From assembly GCA_951640195.1 (NCBI GenBank), contig OX621176.1, forward strand, positions 744,001-808,000: 64,000 nucleotides of DNA, read 5' to 3'. The notes under the pieces were generated by a model, which saw nothing but the letters and a program-made list of their open reading frames with translations, had not been told where the DNA came from and did not search any database. The stretch comes from Porpolomopsis calyptriformis (Eukaryota > Basidiomycota > Agaricomycetes > Agaricales > Hygrophoraceae). The translations under genes and the position numbers were made by a program. Below are positions 12,368 through 21,726 of the stretch, in pieces; the stretch's first letter is position 1; the number at the start of each line of letters is the position of its first letter.

Positions 12368-12561
12368 TGTAAGGGTTGGGGATAAGTTATCACACTTTGC
12401 TCAATACCAGGATATGCACAGAACCAATGTATTGGGGCAATCTGGTATAAGCAGGAGTGGGATGTAAACTTATTGTTTACCTAAGCATAACCAGTACTTA
12501 GGTATCTGGTACAAATACATACAAACACAGCACAGTGGCTGTATGTAACATATCTGTTACA
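12368..12561 (-). repeat. 5' LTR of A2 (194 bp)
   Basis: Sense strand TGTAACAG...CCTTACA, aligned with the A1 and A3 LTRs almost end to end. The flank after the LTR start changes abruptly to B1 integrase sequence at 12562, which fixes the insertion boundary; the target duplication would be TGGGG (12562-12566) with its partner outside the window. Confidence 0.88.
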
Positions 12562-14433
12562 TGGGGATATCAATAAGATATGCAAGATCTAATACTTGTT
12601 TTAGGATCTTGAATGGTCCAGTTCTTCAGTTATCTAGCTTCTTGGCAGGTCAAGTCATCTTGATATTCTTGGTATCTAACCAAACCAAATCTCCGACTTT
12701 GAAGGAGGAAGAGAGTTTCCATTTTTGATTGGCATATTTCTTTATCAATTCTGCAGCATGTGATAGTGATTCACTGGCATTCTTCTGAGCACGCATTGTA
12801 GAAGGCGTGAGGGATCTTGAGGGAGATTCCTCTCATTCGTCCAAGGGGTTGTCACGAATCTGAAATTCGAGACATGAGATTGAGCGTGCTGAGGCTGTCT
12901 CTCATGAACATCAAGCAGATTCTAGCCAGTCACGTGTAATTTGGTATATATACTGGGAACAACCAAACTAGGTAAGTCCAGTTCTATGACGTTTTAGTCA
13001 AGTGGTCTTGACTGTTATCAAGATGTGCATGTTCCCAGTGCAATTCTTAACAGGGGTATCAGAACATGTAGGGATTGATTCAGTAATCTGATGATGATGA
13101 ATGGGGGTTTCAAGCTTATGAAGGCTTGATATATTGGGTAGGAAGGGAAAGTATGTATTGGGGGAAGGTGTGTCTGTCCATTTTAGTAATTATCTACTTG
13201 ATATATACAGAGGAGGTGAATAAAGGAACTTCTTTGTAGGTATGTGTATAAAGGATAGTTCCTTTGCGAGAGTATGTGAGTGGTAATTAGGTAGATAGGT
13301 GAAAGGAAGATAGGATAAGGTAGATAAGATAAGGAAAACAAAGACAAGAGACTTTCCGATCAGTTGCAGGTGTTTCCAATGGAGTTTGTGTTTTCAGAAG
13401 TCTTCTGGTTAGAGGCAGACATTGCGGAGCATTTATTGGAAGGTTGGAAGGGTCAGGTTTTCGGGATATGTGTATACGGATTTGGTGAGGTTGAGCTCAT
13501 GTGTGATGGAAAGGTTTTCCGTTCATGGGGAGTATAGATCTCCTACAGCATGAGACATTCATGGAAGGTGTTTGCTTTGGGGATGTTACTTGGAGAATTG
13601 ATAGTGATTGGCAAATGAGGGTGACAGCCATATTCTAGATAGAAGGGTAATTGTGAAGTGGCAGAGTGTTGTCAATTATTATAAGTGAATTTGGCAGAAG
13701 CCAACTATTCGGACCAGTTGTCCTGCATGAAATTGGTATAGAATCATAGGTAGACCTTGAGTTCTTGGTTTGTTTATTCAGTCTGACCATCAGTTTTGGG
13801 ATAATAAGCAGTAGACAGTCCAGAAATGGTTCCTAAGAGTTTATTAAGGGCTTCAGTAAATTTTGATGCAAATTGAACTTCACAATTGGAAATGATCTTC
13901 TTTGGCCATCCATGGTGTTTCCAAATGTGATCATGGAAGAGTCAGGCAGTGCCTTCTGATGAGAGATTGGAAGTTGTTGGAATAAAATGAGCACGTTTCA
14001 TAAATCGATCGATGACTACCATCATGGTGTCATATCCAAGTGAGTAAGATAACTGAATAACAAGATCAACAGTTATCTCAGTCCATAGTTTGGTAGCAGG
14101 GGTATCAGTTGTAAGAGTCCTGTCAGCTTAGAGGGGTAGTTCTTGTTTTGTTGATAAGTGGGACAGGACTGTATGTAGTTGATAATGTCTTGAGAGATGC
14201 CATTCCAAAGAAAGTTTTGGAGCACTAGCTCCTTCATCTTCTCAATGCCAGGGTGTCCAGCATGGGGGTAGGTGTGGGACAGTCATATTATGTCTATGTG
14301 CAAAGATACTTCCTCCAGCACCACAATTCGACCTTCAACATTGCAAACCAACCTATCAGCTTGGTCCCAAAACAATGAGGCATCCTTGATTTTCTGTGAG
14401 ATCTTGTCTGGTATTGGTAGCTTGAAGCGTAGT
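12562..14433 (-). pseudogene. Integrase region of B1, interrupted by a foreign block
   Basis: The piece at 14433-13538 encodes the integrase zinc-binding N-terminus (GHPGIEK...) and a decayed catalytic core, then a WLASAKFTYNN block comparable with WLAPAEFAYNN of E1. The piece at 12807-12562 encodes the C-terminal part (VGDLVWLDTKN...PAKKLDN...GPFKILK) comparable with the same region of E1. Stops are numerous. The reading frame across the foreign block is inferred by comparison with E1. Confidence 0.7.
12808..13537 (+). mobile_element. Foreign block with one LTR in a permuted layout
   Basis: By comparison with E1, about 730 bp here do not belong to the B1 integrase. On the plus strand the block has a short stretch ending in a G-rich tract (CCAAGGGG), an LTR-like segment 12850-13052 (TGTCACG...CTTAACA, TATA-like GTATATATAC inside), a GGTATCAGAACATG segment just after it, and an ORF of 52 codons (13379-13537). 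The layout is 3' end-LTR-5' start of an internal region, as expected from a tandem or one-LTR circular form. No second LTR was found. Boundaries are accurate to a few tens of bases. Confidence 0.5.
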
Positions 14434-14821
14434 TGTTATGTCGGCAGTTGGAATCTCAGGTCGCTTCAACGAGGGATAACGAAGAGCTCAGCACATAAAC
14501 TGAGGGTGGCAACGTTGAAGGATCAAACTCGGGAGATACAAGTGTTCTGTACTTTACTTATATCTACCTGGGTCTGGGCTGTGATTGTGATAACCACGAC
14601 GACGATCCATGGAACAGCTGACTAATGCACAACACTGCATAGCCCTGCGCAGCTACTGCGGAGCACGTCTTTATCAGCCAATGGCATTATCGCCTCCAAT
14701 CTATGAGGAGATAAGATAAAAGATTAGATAAGGAGAGATAAGATAAGATCAAATCGAAGATAAGATTAGATAAGACGAAAAAGGAAAGTTGTTGGGACGA
14801 CAAAATGAAGTGACCGTAACA
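14434..14821 (-). repeat. 3' LTR of D1 (388 bp)
   Basis: Identical in length to the 5' LTR. It keeps the TATA-like box, the self-primer segment and the cluster of GATAAG words. Ten of the 11 differences from the 5' LTR fall in CpG sites that have decayed in one copy or, at one site, in both. Confidence 0.96.
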
Positions 14822-14887
14822 TCACCCTCTCTTCAAATTCGCATCCGCGTGACGTTAGAACAGGCGTTGGAGATGTCTTGAACAATC

Positions 14888-17800
14888 TCACAACAACCAC
14901 CGAGGCGCATAACAGGGAGAGGTTGGGAGATGGTACTGGTACCGTCGACGAATTTCCAGAGTGGACAAGGGAGAGACTAGTTGGTACATCTGGAGCATTT
15001 GACCTTGGTCGTCCAGCCATAGAACAGTAGTTACAGCGTTGACAGGACTGGACTCATAAATCCATGCTCGATGAGCGGATGAAGGTAGGCAGGGGAGGAA
15101 GATGGAACCATCGAAATCGCGTTCGAGTAATCGGTCGACTTCTATTGGGTGGAGCGGGATGAGAACGTTGATGTTGTCATTGGCCTTGGGCAGCTTGTAG
15201 TCCTCGCCGGTGGAGTCCATGATCGGATCGTAAAGACGTTCATCAATCCCAAAGAAGTCGTCCATGCGGATGACGCATAGTTGGAGTCGAGGAGCTGGTT
15301 GATCGGAGTGGAGAGTATGGAACTCATCAACTAATTCCTGAGCATTCCTAATGTTTGATTCGGGTTCCCAGGTGTTTTCCTCACTGGTGTAACCTTCCCA
15401 GTGTACCAGGTATTGAAGTTTTCCTCGTTGCAGACGAGAATCCAGAATTTCATCAGCGACGTATTCGGAGTCACCTTCCAGTTGGATTGGGGGAGGAGGA
15501 GTAGGTTTTTTCTGATTGGGAAATGAAGGGGAGCGATAAGGGGAGAGGTAAGATTCGTTGAAGACTGGGTGGAGTTCTAGCCATTCATGGGGGAGATCGA
15601 GTCTGTAGGCGGAGCAACCAACCTTCTGGATGACCTTGAAGGGACCAAAGCATTTGTTGTCGAGCTTCTTCATTGGTCGTTTGGTCTTGATGTTGGTGGC
15701 AGCCAACCATACTTTATCTCCTGGTGAGTATTCTTGTGTGGTTCGGACATGTTTGTCGTGGGCAATCTTCATAGTCTCATTTGCTCTTTTAAGGGCGGAT
15801 TCAGCTTCTTGGTGGACATTTTTCATTCGATCAGCGAATTGAGTTGCAGATTCATTTTGGACTTCTCTTTGGGTGTCGTTTCCTTTCCAGGGATTCTGAC
15901 CATAATTAACATAGAAGGGAGTCTGTTTCGTGGCTGTGTGAACTGAGTTGTTGTACAAAAACTCAGCTAACGCAAGCCATTCCTTCCAATTATCCTGATG
16001 ATGATTGACGAAGACGTGAAGATACTGTTCGAGCGTCTGGTTCATTTGTTCAGATTGGCCATCGGTCTGGGGGTGATAAGCTGTGGAAACGTTCTGGGAG
16101 GTGCCCAGAAGGCGGAAAAGATCAGTCATAAACTTGGAAACGAATCGCGGATTGCGATCGTGAATGATGCGTTGGGGGACACCGTGGTCTCGGATGACAT
16201 GGTCCCAGATGATTTTGGCAAACCCTTCGGAGTTTAGTTCGATGTGGGTAGCTTCGAACTTAACGGCCTTTGAGAAGTGATCAACAATCGTAAGGATCGC
16301 GTTGTAGCCCTAACATTCGGGTATAGGGCCTACGAGATCGACTGTGATCGTATCCCAGGGTTGAGGAGGAGGATCGAAGGGGTGCAACGGGGTCTTCGCG
16401 GGCAATTGAGATGCCTTGGTGCATTGACATGTTTCGCAACCATGGACATAGGTTTCAACATCTCTCCTGATGGTGGGCCACCAGTAGTCGCGGCATACGG
16501 CTTCGGAGGTCTTGAAGGAGCCATAATGTCCAGAGAGAGGGTTGTCGTGGCATTGAGCGATGATTTCGCCGTGGAGTGGGGTGTCCTTTGAGACGTAAGT
16601 CCAGTCCAAGAAGGTCTTGATGCCATCGTCTCGGGTTTTCCAATCGGTTTTGCGTTTTTCTTGAAGGAGTGTGACTTGTTTTTCAGAGTTTCGGTATGAA
16701 TTCCGAATGCAAGAGTGGAAATTAGTGGGTTCAATCTCGTGTTGAACCTGACGGAGATCTACAATAGGGTGGTCCGAGGCGGGAAAGAGATTAGATGGGA
16801 GCAAAATAACATCGTCATTGTCATTCACCCCCCTCTCAAAACCCAGTCGTCTTGACAGGATATTGGCCTTGGAATTGGCCCTGCCGGCGACATGGTGGAG
16901 AGTGAAGTGGTAGTCCTGAAGCTCCGTGAGCCACCTAGCTTGGCGCCTGTTCAGCTTCTGAGGCAACTTGAAATACTGGAGGTTAGCGTGATCCGTCCAA
17001 ACCTTGAAAACCTGCCTAGCAGACAATAGCCATTTACGGAACTCCTGGAGCACAGTCATGATTGCGAGCAACTCGCAGTCGTAAATTTGGTAATTTCATT
17101 CTGTGGGGGTGAAAGCCTTGGAGACGTAGGCGATGGGCTTCCAAATGTTGTCTTGTTTTTGTGATAATATAGTGCCCAAAGCATAGTCTGAGGCATCAGT
17201 TTCCACACAGAGTAAGTCGTTATCATTAGCAATCAAGAGAATGGGAGAAGTGGTAATGATTGTCTTCAGGGCGTCGAAGGCGTCCTGACATTCAGTGGTC
17301 CAGTCGAAAGGAGTGTTTCCAGTTAACGTATTGAGAGGTTGAGCAATCCCGGTGAAGTGATGGATGAATTGACAGTAGAAATTACAGAATCCAAGGAAAG
17401 CCTGGACATCTCGCTTGCATTCGGGGGTGGGCCAGTCAGTGATTCCCTGAACCTTGACAGGGTCCATCTTGACGTGGCCTTCTGACACGATGACACTGAG
17501 GTATTCCACTTGGCGTTGATCGAAGTCGCACTTCTCTGGTTTGAGGTAGAGTTTATGTTCGCGAAGTGTGGTCATCACTTCATAAACATGTTGGTGGTGC
17601 GTTTCGAGATCCTTGTCGAAGATGAGGATGTCATCTATATAGACCAACATGTGTCCTTCAATGATTTGGACGTGGAAGATGTCGTTCATCATGTTTTGGA
17701 ATGTCGCGGGCGAGTTAGTGAGACCGAAGAACATAACAAGGGGTTCGAATAGGCTGTGATTGGTTCGGAATGCAGCCTTGTGTTCGTCTCCTTCCTTGAT

Positions 17801-19258
17801 CCTCACGTTGTTGTATCCCCATTGAATGTCTAGCTTAGTGAAGTAGCGAGCGTTCTGTAGGGTGTCAATCAACTCGTTGATCAGAGGGAGGGGATATCTG
17901 TTCTTAACAGTCAGGTCATTGAGCTTTCTGTAGTCCTGGATAGGACGTAGTCGACCATCCTTCTTCTTGATGAAGAAGAACAGGGAGGCAATGGGAGAGA
18001 TTGATTTCCGAATTCGCCCAGTGCGGAGGTTCTCTTCCAAGAACTCATCCAATTGAGCACGTTCGTCCACGGAGAGTGGGTAAACCTTGCAGTCAAGTTT
18101 CTCTTCGGTTCCGGGGAGAAGTTCAATTGCGTGGTCCCAGGGACGACTTGGAGGGAGTTCGTCGAAGTCTTCCTTGGTGAAGACATCTTGGAATTCATGG
18201 AGGTACTCGGGTACAATTTCCTTCCAGTTGCGGTCCTTCTTCTGGGCTTCCCAAGCCTTGATCGCAAGATCCTGTGACTTTGTTCCCATCAAACGAATTT
18301 GGATGGTGGGATTAAAATCAACCATGAGTAGTTGATCGCCATCCTCAAGAGTGAGTTCATTGATGTCGACAGAGTCAGGGAGGGGAGAAGGATGACAGTC
18401 TGGGGGACATCGATCGAGAACAAGAGAGTTGGCCTTCCAGTCAATGGAGGGATTGTGAACCTTTAACCAATCATGTCCGAGGAAAATCTGAGACTTGCCA
18501 AGGTTCGTGATACCAAAATTGATCTGTTCGACATGGGTTCCGACCTTAAGCTCAAGTGTGACCATTTCGGAGATAGGTCCCTCGGAGTTGGGTTGTCCAT
18601 CGGCATTGTGTACCGGAATGGGTCGAGCGAGTTTGGTGGTGTGAAGATCGTTTTCGCGAATGTATTTGACATCGATACATGAACCTTTGCAACCACTGTC
18701 GACGAGAGCAGTTGCGACGTGTTCAGTGCGATTATCCAAGGTAGTGATAATGGTCTTGAGGGTCAATTGATTCCTGGAGCCTGATCCACGAATGAATACA
18801 TGAGGTTCCTTGAGTTCATTGAGGGCTCGAATGGCATTCTCCGTTGAGAGGGCATTGATCTGATCGATCGTAGTTTGAGTCATCTCCAGCAATCGGGCGG
18901 GGTGAGACCATCTTGAAAGAATTGGGATTGCGAAATTAGCCTGTTCTTTGATAGCATTAGCGATTTCTAAGGGAGAAGAAAGAGTGTCGATGTCGATCGA
19001 GTCAACAGAAAGGAGAGACGATGATTCGGGAATGGGAGAGTCGGGGAATTCGGGGCACTCAGTGCTTTCTTCTGGCATAGACAGTAGGGGATCAATTTCA
19101 TTGACGGGCTTATTGGTATCTAGTATTGTACATGTCATCGTACTAGTACAAAGAATGGAAAGAGGAGAGGGGGTAACAAAGGGGGTGTCCGATACTGTCT
19201 GTTCACAATGCCAGAGTAGGCATGATTCTGTCGAATAGAGCGAGCGCATCTCTATCAA
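14888..19258 (-). pseudogene. Pol polyprotein of D1 (PR-RT-RH-IN-chromodomain plus C-terminal extension)
   Basis: One frame, about 1,457 codons, -1 relative to gag and overlapping its stop; the first ATG is 19249, just past the gag TGA. Protease: LVDSGCKGS near 18690. RT: VYIDDIL catalytic motif near 17650, preceded by KLDIQWGYNN. RNase H: ETDASDYALG near 17200. Integrase: H...H...CETC zinc finger near 16450-16560, then D (TVDLVGP), D (DRNPRF) and E (NQTLEQY). Chromodomain: LVHWEGYTSEENTWEP near 15360-15430. The frame then continues about 130 residues in a C-terminal extension that families C and F share. Two lesions: TGA at 17096-17098, best explained by CGA to TGA, and TAG near 16307-16309, where F1 keeps Gln. 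It was probably active recently. Confidence 0.93.
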
Positions 19259-20478
19259 CCATCGCCAAAATCCTGTTCATCGTTATCGGGGGCGGGCTCA
19301 GTGGAGTTGTGTTCCTCTGCAGAAAGGAAGTTCATCAACTCAGTGATCTTGTCAACAGTCAGCTTGTGCTGGAGGGCGCGAACGTTGACCTTCTTGAGTT
19401 CCTGTGGGCATTCCCGACGGAAATGTCCAGTTTGACCACAATTGTAGCACCTATTGGTTTGGCGCATCTTGCTTAGGTCCATCGGCAGACCCTGTCCTCC
19501 ATGGATGGTGCCAGACGGCACTTGCTTGTCCTGGGGGAGAGGAGCATGGAACCACGGAGCAGAGAGGCAGAAGGCTGGGCGAGAAGGAGGGGCAGATGGA
19601 TGTTGACGGCGTTCCTGATCGTGGAAACGCTCTAACAGCTGTCCAATAGCCACAACCTTGTCGTGGTACTTGGGGTATGTGGTGGGGAGCGAGGGTGACA
19701 TGTAAATTTGACGAATAATGCCTTGGTTGACATTTTTCTTGAGGATCCGGATGCATTCTTTATCCTGGCCGACGAGGCCAGCTTGGCGGAACAAGAGTTC
19801 CAACTTGACGAAGTAGTCTATAATACCTAAACGTCCTTGCGAAAAGTGTTCAACTTCCTCACGTGCGCGCTGTTCCGTGGCATGATCGGTGAAAACAACA
19901 TCCAGAACATCTATGAAATCCTTCCAGGGGCCGAGGGGGAGGAGATTACCAGTAACGGGGTCCGTTCGGCCAAAGAAAGCATCCACGTATTGTTGGGCCC
20001 ACTCGGCGGCGATACCTTCCTTCATGTATGACAAGGTGACAAGAATCATCTTCTTGGGGTCTGTGACTTCACTGCCGCGAAGGAAGATAAGGACCTGGCG
20101 AAACCAGTTCTTGTACAGTTTTTTGTCGCCATTGAAGACATCAGGTTGGGCGAGTTTGATTGTTTTCGAAACTGAAGCCATGGGTGTTGTTGGTTGCATG
20201 GGGGGAAGTGGGTTCGGGTTCGAAGGCGGTGGGGGAGACAAAGAAGGGGAAGGAGCCGGAGAGGAATGAGGGGAAGGATTCTGTTCAGGGGAGGGAGAGG
20301 ACTCCTTTGGCGGGGGAGAGTCTTTCAGTTTCCAGGGGGTTTCCGGAAGCGGTTGTTGCGGGGTGGCAGAGGTGGTCGCCTTCGAGGGAGAAAGAAAAGA
20401 CGACGAGCGAGACAGAGGTCGAGGTGGTGTTCGAAGGAAGCGGGGACGTCTGAACACAACCGGCGAAGAAGTATCCAT
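19255..20478 (-). CDS. Gag of D1 (407 aa, intact)
   Basis: ATG 20478 to TGA 19255, no internal stop. The N-terminal ~80 residues are rich in Pro and Ser and look disordered. The gag/capsid core follows (roughly residues 100-290; motif WAQQYVDAF and a conserved ILKKNV segment). A canonical CX2CX4HX4C zinc knuckle, CYNCGQTGHFRRECP, near residue 345 would bind the packaged RNA. The last four bases overlap pol in the -1 phase, and the stop is followed at once by TAGAGATG, so pol could be reached by -1 frameshift or by reinitiation; the sequence does not decide. It forms the virus-like particle in the host cytoplasm by family analogy. Confidence 0.92.
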   Translation of the reverse strand: MDTSSPVVFRRPRFLRTPPRPLSRSSSFLSPSKATTSATPQQPLPETPWKLKDSPPPKESSPSPEQNPSPHSSPAPSPSLSPPPPSNPNPLPPMQPTTPMASVSKTIKLAQPDVFNGDKKLYKNWFRQVLIFLRGSEVTDPKKMILVTLSYMKEGIAAEWAQQYVDAFFGRTDPVTGNLLPLGPWKDFIDVLDVVFTDHATEQRAREEVEHFSQGRLGIIDYFVKLELLFRQAGLVGQDKECIRILKKNVNQGIIRQIYMSPSLPTTYPKYHDKVVAIGQLLERFHDQERRQHPSAPPSRPAFCLSAPWFHAPLPQDKQVPSGTIHGGQGLPMDLSKMRQTNRCYNCGQTGHFRRECPQELKKVNVRALQHKLTVDKITELMNFLSAEEHNSTEPAPDNDEQDFGDG

Positions 20479-20696
20479 GGGTCGCAGAGAAGGGGCAGGG
20501 AGAGTGGTGGGTCCAAGAATGGAGAAGACGGAGGGAGCCGAGGGGTCGAGGATCTGAGACGATAAGGGTGAGAATACCCCTTCAGATGTGTCGACGGCAT
20601 CCTGGAACTCTAACTCGTCATCTGTGAGCCTGTAGCTTGGTCAACGGGAGCCTGCATGGGGAGGCGTGGTCGCAGGTTATCTCAGACATGGATCTC

Positions 20697-21374
20697 TCAG
20701 ATGCGAGAAGATCCGCGACGATAGAAAACACGGATAGAGGAGGCGAGAAAGTTGGCAACGAGAGCTGGGGAACAATAAACTCTGATTTGAACGCGATTGA
20801 ACGTTCGCGGTTCAATTTCGACGAAGGGGTCCAAACCGTCGTCTGAAGAATCCAGAGGGGAGGGGGCAGTGTAGTACGAGTCCAAAGAGAAAGAAGAATG
20901 AGACGAGGCGGGGGAAAGGTTGGTGGAAATGGGAGGAGTGATGTCGAAAGCGAGGTGGGAAAACTCGAGCGTAAGAGCTTCGAGCTGTTCTCGTTCGATG
21001 TCTAATGCGTCAATGGCCTGTTGCTCTGAGTAGCTAATGAGCTGACTGGGCGAGGCCTGAGGGGATTGGTGTGGTGGAGAATAGGACGGGGGCGGAGTGG
21101 AGGAAGAGCGATCCAGGGTGGTAGTCACTCTTGATACCATGCGAGGATGTGCCTAAGCATCTCTTGTGGTTCTCAAGGCGAGAGAGGATGGGTCGGTCGG
21201 GGGAGCCTGGTTGGGATTCCGGGGAGGCAACAGCGACGGCGTTGTCTGGTAACCCAAAACAATGCGGTCGGTGTCAGACGAATCTTGACCAGCGGCTGTT
21301 GCGAAGAGAAGCAAGGTGAGGAGGGAGTTTGATCCTTCTGTTATGTCGGCAGTCGGAATCTCAGGTTGCTTCAA
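20697..21374 (-). pseudogene. Leader ORF between 5' LTR and gag of D1
   Basis: An open frame (21140-20697, 147 codons) is continuous, across a single TAG, with an upstream piece (21374-21153) that begins inside the LTR. The content is Ser/Pro-rich with a Leu/Glu segment (residues 35-60 of the lower piece). C3 has an ORF in the same place (52686-53168) with matching residues around RDPLGHPHMV versus RDA-stop-AHPRMV. Function is unknown; it could be an N-terminal part of gag from an older layout or non-coding leader that happens to be open. Confidence 0.45.
21325..21338 (-). promoter_or_regulatory. Self-priming primer-binding site of D1
   Basis: The 14 bases directly after the 5' LTR in the sense direction (GAAGGATCAAACTC) are the perfect reverse complement of a segment inside the same LTR (plus-strand 21422-21435). 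A TATA-like TATAAGT (plus 21461-21467) lies about 32 bp upstream of that segment, so the RNA 5' end should fall at the segment itself. This is the arrangement of Tf1/sushi-type self-primed elements, in which the RNA 5' end folds back and primes first-strand synthesis instead of a tRNA. Confidence 0.85.
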
Positions 21375-21726
21375 TGAGGGATAACGAAGAGCTCAGCGCA
21401 TAAACTGAGGGTGGCAACATTGAAGGATCAAACTCGGGAGATACAAGCATTCTGTACTTTACTTATATCTACCTGGGTCTGGGCTGTGATTGTGATAACC
21501 ACGACGACGATCCATGGAACAGCTGACTAATGCGCAACACTGCATAGCCCTGCGCAGCTACTGCGGAGCACGTCTTCATCAGCCAATGGCATTATCGCCT
21601 CCAATCTATGAGGAGATAAGATAAAAGATTAGATAAGGAGAGATAAGATAAGATCAAATCGAAGATAAGATTAGATAAGATGAAAAAGGAAAGTTGTTGG
21701 GACGACAAAATGAAGTGACTGTAACA
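21339..21726 (-). repeat. 5' LTR of D1, with promoter
   Basis: Carries the promoter for D1: TATA-like box at plus 21461-21467 and six GATAAG words within 21615-21679, candidate sites for GATA-type zinc-finger factors that in fungi answer to nitrogen or light. The same GATA-rich character recurs in LTRs of families B, C, F and in solo LTR sL2. Confidence 0.93.

Larger units (their letters stand above)
4532..12561 (-). mobile_element. Gypsy family A element, copy A2 (8.0 kb visible)
   Basis: The longest uninterrupted copy of family A: 5' LTR (12368-12561), gag-protease (9127-12273), pol (5610-9126) and an extra ORF3 (5454-4532). The 3' end and 3' LTR are missing because family C inserted into ORF3 at 4531|4532. 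A2 itself lies in the integrase C-terminal region of B1, whose sequence resumes at 12562. The gag frame keeps one phase from 12393 to 9127, so it is decayed by point mutation rather than by indels. Confidence 0.9.
14434..21726 (-). mobile_element. Complete chromoviral Gypsy element D1 (7,293 bp)
   Basis: Two 388-bp direct LTRs (14434-14821 and 21339-21726) both run TGTTATG...GTAACA on the plus strand and differ at 11 positions, all transitions. The 5-bp target duplication GTAGT occurs at 14429-14433 and 21727-21731, and the B1 reading continues across the deletion of D1. Inside, in sense order: primer site, leader ORF, gag, pol with protease, RT, RNase H, integrase and chromodomain, a C-terminal extension, and a purine tract (AGAGAGGGTGA) before the 3' LTR. 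Pol carries one TGA and one TAG. Confidence 0.97.

Noticed and set aside
13053..13070. Plant-type initiator-Met primer site (GGTATCAGA) as evidence for plant DNA
   Set aside because: A single short match; surrounding elements are of fungal type.
20160..20565. Plus-strand Arg/Gly-rich ORFs opposite D1 gag
   Set aside because: Shadow of the Pro/Ser-rich gag N-terminus read on the wrong strand.
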